A DNA stretch of 64,000 nt, taken from the NCBI RefSeq assembly GCF_904848185.1, contig NC_051061.1:21694514-21758513 (forward strand). The letters run 5' to 3'. Positions 57,926-64,000 of the stretch are shown here, in pieces. The notes beneath the pieces were generated by a model that saw only the letters and a list, made by a program, of their open reading frames with translations, was not told the DNA's origin and made no database searches. The number at the start of each line of letters is the position of its first letter. Within the stretch, counting starts at the first letter, position 1. The position numbers and the translations under genes are program-made. This DNA comes from Acanthopagrus latus (Eukaryota; Chordata; Actinopteri; Spariformes; Sparidae).

Positions 57926-58849
57926 TGTTAAGCATGTATATGTGTTGTTTCCTTTAAAAGGTCAGTAGTTTAAATCAGTCATAAAAACAAAGGGAGTTTG
58001 ATTCTCTCTCCTCCTCAAAACTACGTACTGCTCCTTTAAGACAACCTCTCATAAGGGCTGACCGGTGAGGATTTAAGTCTTCGCCCTCTCAGAGAAAGAA
58101 AAACCCAACAATCTCTAAAAAAGAATAACGACTTTATACAGACGGGAGAGAGGAGAAAAAAAGAAGCAGGGATCAATATGCCCCCGCTGGTTTGTATTGA
58201 CCACAACAATCGATATAAATGGCTTGTTTTTACCCCAAGTGTAAGAATAATGACTTTTCCCAGGCCTCCGGCAGATTGGACGGCGGCATAATGTGACCAT
58301 GAAAAAGTGAGAGTGGAAGGAGATTAGACATCCGCCCGAGTGGACACGAAAAGATTGAACGGGGCGAAGAAGAAGAAAAAAGAGTGACGACGTGAGGAAG
58401 AAGTGTTTTTTTTTGTTTTCTAATGTGAAGGAACGCCGGGCGCCGAGACCTTGAACTTCTACGGCGCTGAACTCTGACCGACAAGCGAGAGTCGTCGGCA
58501 AATGTAAAAAAAAAAAAAACGAGGCCTCTGTGACGATGAGCAGGATCAGCTGTCATCACTGTTTATGACTGCAGAAACTTTCACCTCCCTCCTCCCACGT
58601 CTGTCCTGAGTGTCTGTCCTCCCCTCTATTAACTCCCGACTCATCACTTCATTCTCAGCCTGCACGGTGAAATACTTAAGAGACGCGTCCAACCGGGTCT
58701 CGATTGCTTCCTCTTCCTCTTCGGGGAGAGCCGGAGAACAGCGTCAGGAAGCAGAAAGAGGCACTCGAGGAATTCCTTTTGTTTAACGCCGCTGATTGAG
58801 TCTCATGTCATCTGGAATACAGTCAATGAACCAGGCGGAGGTGAAGATG
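57926..58849. other. Intergenic, no gene seen
   Basis: Only low-complexity-driven frames occur, with poly(T) near 58407 and poly(A) at 58507-58518. I see nothing interpretable. Confidence 0.45.
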
Positions 58850-58861
58850 TTCAGGATTTCT

Positions 58862-58867
58862 TTTATT
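58862..58867 (-). terminator. cdc42ep4: Candidate distal poly(A) signal of cdc42ep4
   Basis: The minus strand reads AATAAA in TTCAATAAAAGAAATCC. Alternative hexamers are at 61188-61193 and at about 61733-61742. Confidence 0.4.
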
Positions 58868-58997
58868 GAAAAATATAGGTTATTTTTGGATAACAGAGAA
58901 AAAAAGGCCGTAAATATACAGAACAGAAGACAGTAAGGCAGAATATACAACATTATACAGAGAGGGCGTCACCGACAGCCTCCATTCACACTCAGTT

Positions 58998-59850
58998 GTT
59001 AAAGGGACGGCTCACCTCAAAATCAAATATGCATATTTTTCCTTTTACCTGTAGTTGTTTTTTAAATCCATCTCTATAATCTGCTGTCTCTCTGATATGA
59101 TGAGGCGAGATGGAGAACAGTAGATACAGGCTTCCTTCTGGAATACAAACAAATAAATCCATCGTAGCAAAAAAGTAAAGATAAAATTTTAAAAAAAGGC
59201 ATTTAATCCCAATTCAGACTGTGCAAAAGCAAGCGTGCACCCGCTCATTGACGACAGGTGAGCTAACTAACACTTCCTCTTTGTTTCTGTCACTAATGGC
59301 GCTCTCACAGTCGGCTTCGTCAGCGAGCTTCTGATCCTCTCACCTCGCTGTGAGCAGCTTCATCCAGGAACTATTTTACTCTCAACCGAACTCCATGCAG
59401 AGCCTGCAGAAGGAGGCGTGCATGAGCTGCAGCGTTGGCTTAGTCAGCTAGCCTCTCATCCCTGTGTAGATGCACGCTTCCTTCAGCGCAGTGATACAAG
59501 AAGAAAAGTTCCAGGATAAAACTGCTGGCAACAAGGCCTGTGGACCATCTGTGGAGTTTTCTACAGCCGATCCCTCCAGAGCTCGACACCCTCGCGCCAA
59601 AACAATCCATCTCAGGGGCGCCTGAACTTTTTCCCTTCCACTGCAGAAGTGAAAGTTAATGGTGGGCTGTGGGCTAAAAGCAAACACCTATTGTGTTGTT
59701 TTGTTTTTGTTGAGATGAAAAATGGTAGTAGACTCCCAGAAAGTTATTTCAGAATTAATATATGAACTTCGTGACAGCACTACAGTTAAGCACTACAGCT
59801 TAAAATGAAAAAAATACATTCTTGATTTCGGGGTGGACTGTCCCTTTAAC
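58998..59850. mobile_element. Full-length TTAAAGGGAC-type MITE
   Basis: The left end GTTAAAGGGACGGCTCACC and the right end GGTGGACTGTCCCTTTAAC form terminal inverted repeats of about 44 bases, which also include the AAAATCAAATATGCATA and ATACATTCTTGATTT parts. The 853-base body contains GCTGTGAGCAGCTTCATCC, GGAACTATTTTACTCTC and CAGAAGGAGGCGTGCATG phrases typical of the family. No transposase frame is present. It lies inside the inferred cdc42ep4 3' UTR. Confidence 0.8.
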
Positions 59851-60418
59851 CGTTATTATTACCTGAATATATATTATGTAGTGTTTTGAGTGATTGGGAG
59901 TATAAATATCCAGTTATGCGAGTTCATTCTCTCTCTTTTTCTTTTTCTCCTTCTTCCTGCATCTCAGAACTCTATTTTTACTCTTTAACCTCGGAGCTGA
60001 GACTCTGATTGAAACAGTGATTTACCTGCAAACACACAGAAAGGACGTGACAGACAGACCTGACAGACTCTCCCATAAAAAAAGAAAGAAAAGAAAAGAA
60101 GTAAAAGAAAAAAGAAAGTGAGCTTGAATTATTTTTGGCTAGAAAAATTACGGTTTTGGCACATCTGTCAGTTTCAGTTAAGGCAGTGGAAATCAATCAG
60201 CGCGGCGGAGCCTCGACTCTTCTGGCCGCAGCCTTTAATGATGCAAGAGATACAGTGAAGCTGCAATGACGGAGCAACTTGTGTAAAAATAGAAATCTTT
60301 TCTTAATGCTCTCGCATCCATCGCTGGCTGTGCCTCTCTTTTTCATCCATTCTTCAGACGGATGACACAAAACGTAGCAAAGATTTTCTTTTCTTCCAAA
60401 GATATGAAACAACAAACA

Positions 60419-60449
60419 GCAACAACAACAACAACAACAACAACAACAC
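60419..60449. repeat. (CAA)n microsatellite
   Basis: About ten uninterrupted CAA units. Confidence 0.9.
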
Positions 60450-60596
60450 CGGGTATTAAACAGTAAATACTAGTAGTGTCTGCTTCAAATCAGGCGCGTC
60501 AGTGCTCTGATTCTTCTAACAAAAAGCTCCTCGTCAGTGGTAGTGAGTGGGAACCGTTTCTCTACGTTAAGGCTGGATTAATGAGGAGCGACGTCT

Positions 60597-60617
60597 ATTT
60601 TTTTTTTTTTTTTTTTT
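60597..60617. repeat. Poly(T) run of about 21
   Basis: An uninterrupted T run on +, which is poly(A) within the cdc42ep4 sense strand and is followed by TACAG. Confidence 0.85.
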
Positions 60618-61306
60618 ACAGGGTTCAGTTGCACCACTGCAGCTGCAGCAAGGATGTTTGAGAACGAGGAAGGAAGTGGTTATCAAAGTCGTCTCAGTTT
60701 CAGCTTGAAATAGCAGATAAGTCAGAGAGGAAGATGGCCAGTTCAATTGTAAAATCATCGTCTTTACGGCTTCGGGGGGTCAGAAAGAAAAAAATTAAAA
60801 TAAATATCACCCGATTGAACAAGCGGTGCCCCTCGCCAGCGCCACACACACCCACCACTCCTCACACCTCTGGCTTCCTGTAGTAACACCTCGCTGCTTT
60901 TTAGTAAATGCAGGCCGATGTACAGCCTCGACCTCGACTGCGTGGCGCCTCACAGAGAACTTAAAACAAGGAGGGAATTTTGGTTTTTGGGCTTCGTGGT
61001 CCGGCGTCACAGCAGGAAATGGCAGCCCTTTTTTTTTTGTTTTTTTGAGGCGCCGTCACGAGAGGCCCCGAGTTGCATAAGGGAGGAAAAAAAAAACAAC
61101 CTCTGACAGATCTCGTGGCACTTTTTTACTGTGACGGTTTCAGATGAGAGGAGCTCAAGGCAGGGCTTGAAAAACACAGCCCTCTTTTTTATTGTGACAC
61201 CTAAAGCAGTGATGGTGCGGTGACGGAGGCCTCGTCCTTCAGCTCAGTCCCACAGCCAGACAGAAGGAAAGGACAACAAGAAGCAAATGTAAAAAGCACA
61301 TGTGAC

Positions 61307-61322
61307 GAGAGAGAGAGAGAGA
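61307..61322. repeat. (GA)n microsatellite
   Basis: About eight GA units. Confidence 0.85.
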
Positions 61323-61774
61323 GTCAGAGCCGAGCTTCAGTTATGGAAAGTGTTTTTCCTACAAAAGTTTCTTCTCTAACAGTCGTCCCCGTCTTACTCC
61401 TGGAATGTTCCATATTTTAAAAAGTGGCTGCTCCTCCGTGTCAGCTCCCCCGCGGGCGTTCAAACGGTGGAGGCAGGATTGACAGACGTGCAGAGAAGTG
61501 GAGGATGAGGCTCTCTGACAGATGGAGCTCAGGCTCGTCCTAAAGGAGCAGTCACTCTCTCCTCGCAAGGCCGACAGAAGCACGAGTCCTCCCTCGTCTT
61601 CACAGCTCTACTCCCCACAGAACCCCACAACAGTGACTTATTCCCATTCAAGTGCAAATCCACACCGTCAAAAGGACTCGCCTTTTTTTTTCCACATAAA
61701 CCCCTCTTCCTGATCTGTGTCCCGTATTCTTTTTTATTTATTTTTTTTCTTTTCTGAACAAGGCTGTTGGATTC

Positions 61775-62833
61775 TCATACGCGGATCTCGTCGTCTTCAT
61801 CCTCCAGGAACGAGGAGAAGTTGTTCTCCTCCTCCGGCGGCGCGCTGAAGGTGGCGCTGTCCGTGTCTCCTGCGTACGTCTGGCTGCTCGGCTTCTCGTC
61901 CAGAGCGGCGGAGCTGGAGCTGGACATGGAGCAGCTGTCCAGATGCTGCAAGTGTTTGGGTCGGGTCTCGGGAGTGTACTCGGGGGTGTAGGGCCCTCCG
62001 TGCTCAGGACCCAGATCAATAGAGCTGCCAGCATGCGGCTGCAGATCTCCTTCCTCCTCCTCCTCCTCATCCTCCTCCTCATCCTTGGCCTCCATCTGCT
62101 CCTCTGCATCCTCGTCTTTATGTCTCTCCACGCTGTCCTCCTCTTCGTCACCGTGAGTGCTGAGAGGCGGCGAGGCCCTCCCCTCGCTGCTCTTGCCCTC
62201 CTCGTAGCCGAGATCGTCCTCCTCCTTCTCCATCACCCCTAAAATCTCTCCCAGCATGGAGGGACCCAGGTCCACATGGAAGGACATCACCGACTCGGCG
62301 TGCTTCATGCCGCCTCCGTAGTGGTGGGAGCTCTCCGGGAGCTCCGTCAGCTCGCCGAAGCTTCGCTCCTGCAGCTCCAGGAAGTGAGTGGCGGCGGCGG
62401 CTCCGCTCCCGTCCACCTCCTGCTGCTTCAAAGGACTGGAGGACAAACTCTTTGCCACCATGCTGTCTCTGTCCCCGTCATTAAGGAAGGGCAGAGACAT
62501 GGCGTTCTTCACATAGGTGGGCGACCCACCGGGCGCCATCAGGGAGTTGTCTCTCTGCTGGTCCACTCGGGTCACCGACTGGGAGCGCTTGCTGCTCCTG
62601 AAGGTGCGAGACAGGAGGCCGGGCCGGGGGGAGCTGGGGTAGGACGTGGCCTCGGGAGGTTCTCCTGAGCGGGTGCTGAGGAAGGACGTGTCTCCAAACG
62701 CGTCGCCGCTGCGGCCAACGTGCATGGTGTGGCGGAAGTCGCCCAGCGGCGCGCTGATCATCTCCCTGGTCAGGTCCATGCGCGAGCGGCGCTTGGTCTG
62801 GGAGCCAGACACCAGCTGTTTGAGGATTGGCAT
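61775..62833 (-). CDS. cdc42ep4: Cdc42 effector protein 4 (Borg4), complete
   Basis: Borg proteins bind GTP-loaded Cdc42 (and TC10) and regulate septin and actin organisation and cell shape; they act in the cytoplasm and at the membrane cortex. The 352-residue protein starts MPILKQLVSGSQTKRRSR. It has a full CRIB motif, I26-S-A-P-L-G-D-F-R-H-T-M-H-V-G40, followed by the BD1-like RSGDAFGDTSFL (41-52). Family blocks SKRSQSVTR (81-89), KNAMSLPFLNDG (109-120) and KSLSSSPLK (128-136) follow. The septin-binding BD3-like segment KHAESVMSFHVDLGPSMLG is at 177-195, and the C-terminus EDEDDEIRV matches human CDC42EP4. Residues 228-261 form an acidic Glu-rich insertion encoded by TCC-type repeats. The whole coding region is in one exon, as in mammals. 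The start ATG aligns with the family start. The cdc42ep4a/b ohnologue is undetermined. Confidence 0.95.
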   Translation of the reverse strand: MPILKQLVSGSQTKRRSRMDLTREMISAPLGDFRHTMHVGRSGDAFGDTSFLSTRSGEPPEATSYPSSPRPGLLSRTFRSSKRSQSVTRVDQQRDNSLMAPGGSPTYVKNAMSLPFLNDGDRDSMVAKSLSSSPLKQQEVDGSGAAAATHFLELQERSFGELTELPESSHHYGGGMKHAESVMSFHVDLGPSMLGEILGVMEKEEDDLGYEEGKSSEGRASPPLSTHGDEEEDSVERHKDEDAEEQMEAKDEEEDEEEEEEGDLQPHAGSSIDLGPEHGGPYTPEYTPETRPKHLQHLDSCSMSSSSSAALDEKPSSQTYAGDTDSATFSAPPEEENNFSSFLEDEDDEIRV

Positions 62834-62982
62834 GGTGGATGATTCGCCGCTTTGTTTTGCACAAAGAGGTAACGAAAGATGCTTTCAGGCGACGAAGGCA
62901 GCTTCCAAATTTTTGGATATAATCCTTGTTAGAGGCCCTGGAATGAATATCGACGCTTCTCAACTGCAGTCAGCCTGGAAAC
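62834..62982 (-). other. cdc42ep4: 5' UTR part of the cdc42ep4 coding exon
   Basis: A strong minus-strand acceptor, TTCTCTTCTTTCAG, ends at 62983, and 149 bases without an upstream ATG lead to the start codon. At least one noncoding exon is therefore expected to the right of the window. Confidence 0.65.
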
Positions 62983-64000
62983 CTGAAAGAAGAGAATAGA
63001 ATAAATTACTTCGGATTTATTTAAATTTTACTCTGCTGATAACATGATCCTTCTGGTTAAATAACAAAAGACGGTTTCCAAAGTGAATAGATCCGTCAGA
63101 ATGAAATGAACAATCAAAAAAAATTTAAAAAGAATAATGAAACCAATTACCAACACAGAAAATTCAAAATAAAGCTCCACACTTCAAAGTCTTCAGCTTC
63201 TGAAATGTGAATGTTTTCTGGTTTGTTTCTTCCAATATGACTGTGAATATCTTTGGACTGTGGACGAAACACTGGTCGATTGTTTCTGACATATTAGAGA
63301 CCAAAAAAACTAATTGAATCAACATGTGATCATCTGTTGACGCCCTTCAGCCCGACTTGGAGACAGGAAGGGAAACTGTAATCAGCAAAGTAACTAGTAA
63401 CTAAAGCGTTTCTGATAAACGTAGCCGACGTCCACATCGGGCTGTTTTCTCCCACCAAGTAAATAAAAACATTTTGAGGAATTTGAAAATGTGCCACTAA
63501 TTACTGGGGAGCTCAAGCTATCAATTACGCAGCTCCATAATGATAAGCAGCACTCCACCAACATCTGTGTGAGATGACCTCTGAAATGCACCGAAGGAAG
63601 AAGGAGAAGAAAAACACACAAAAGTTGGGGAACACCACAGGATTCTGCTTTAAACTGCATCGTGACGGCGGCCGCAGAGACTCTGACAGCCAACGACCAA
63701 ACACTCGTACTCCAGTCGCTGTACGAGCATCAGAGAATAATAACACCCGTCTGAACTATTCAGGAGTCGCAGACGTGTTGTTCGGACACACGTATCTGAG
63801 GCTGCAGTCGCAGAGAAGAGATGCCGTATTAATATTCTTCAGCCGTCTCCGTCTCGGACAGCGCTGCTCGAGCCCCCAGAGGTTTGTGACTGACAGCTGA
63901 TAGAAAACATGTTTGCTGAAACATGCAGCCCAGACACAAGAAACTAGGCAGCCAAACCGAGCAGCTGACTGTCGGACCGGCAGGTTCCCAGTGAACACGG
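62983..64000 (-). other. cdc42ep4: Intron 5' to the cdc42ep4 coding exon
   Basis: This is the sequence upstream of the acceptor at 62983. It has a fragment of the AGTACAAGTA-type repeat near 63387 and no convincing exon or promoter. The noncoding first exon is probably beyond the window. Confidence 0.5.

Larger units (their letters stand above)
58850..61774 (-). other. cdc42ep4: Probable 3' UTR of cdc42ep4
   Basis: This is the noncoding sequence after the cdc42ep4 stop. On the minus strand AATAAA hexamers lie very close to the stop (about 61733-61742), at 61188-61193 and at 58862-58867. The last lies in a TATACA- and T-rich context typical of a gene end. It carries poly(T) on + at 60597-60617, (CAA)n at 60419-60449, (GA)n at 61307-61322 and a complete MITE at 58998-59850. 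The length of about 2.9 kb is inferred; a shorter form is possible. Confidence 0.45.

Noticed and set aside
61738..62668. Additional frames on both strands over cdc42ep4
   Set aside because: They are shadows of the real coding frame, being arginine- or leucine-rich readings of its GAG/GAA repeats.

Overview
The window reads as nuclear DNA of a spiny-rayed (percomorph) teleost. The genes have vertebrate GT-AG introns and vertebrate protein sequences. The spacers hold teleost-style repeats: tRNA-derived SINEs, short inverted-repeat elements whose ends read TTAAAGGGAC...GTCCCTTTAA, a repeat family rich in AGTACAAGTA-like words, and many (CA)n and (CCT)n tracts. The species cannot be fixed from the sequence alone.

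Only three protein-coding genes can be supported. (1) The last coding exon of a heparan sulfate glucosamine 3-O-sulfotransferase of the HS3ST3 type lies on + at 6927-7545; its first exon must lie left of the window, so about the first 6.9 kb is intron. (2) A complete pmp22 (peripheral myelin protein 22, 156 aa) lies on - with four coding exons between 36798 and 37673, a 3' UTR of about 1 kb down to about 35750, and a probable noncoding first exon near 38461-38700. (3) A complete single-coding-exon cdc42ep4 (Borg4 Cdc42 effector, 352 aa) lies on - at 61775-62833, with a 5' UTR splice acceptor at 62982/62983 and a long 3' UTR probably ending near 58850.

Layout: 1-6926 hs3st3 intron; 6927-about 8800 hs3st3 last exon and 3' UTR; about 8800-35750 intergenic DNA with SINEs, MITE-like elements, a dispersed minisatellite relative and some repeat-poor stretches that may be regulatory; 35750-38900 the compact pmp22 locus; 38900-58850 intergenic, very rich in microsatellites, with a 44-bp-period minisatellite at 55090-55925; 58850-62982 cdc42ep4; 62983-64000 the cdc42ep4 5' intron. 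The convergent hs3st3-pmp22 arrangement matches the human HS3ST3B1-PMP22 neighbourhood on 17p12. The next gene, cdc42ep4, sits far away on the other arm of the same human chromosome.

The three genes are not a pathway. They encode a Golgi sulfotransferase, a tetraspan membrane protein of myelin and a cytoskeletal effector of Cdc42. I found no convincing new biological system. The observations most worth a second look are the missing N41 glycosylation sequon in Pmp22, a miR-29 seed site kept near the 3' end of the pmp22 3' UTR, the 44-bp minisatellite family with relatives at two other loci, and several hairpin-forming elements.
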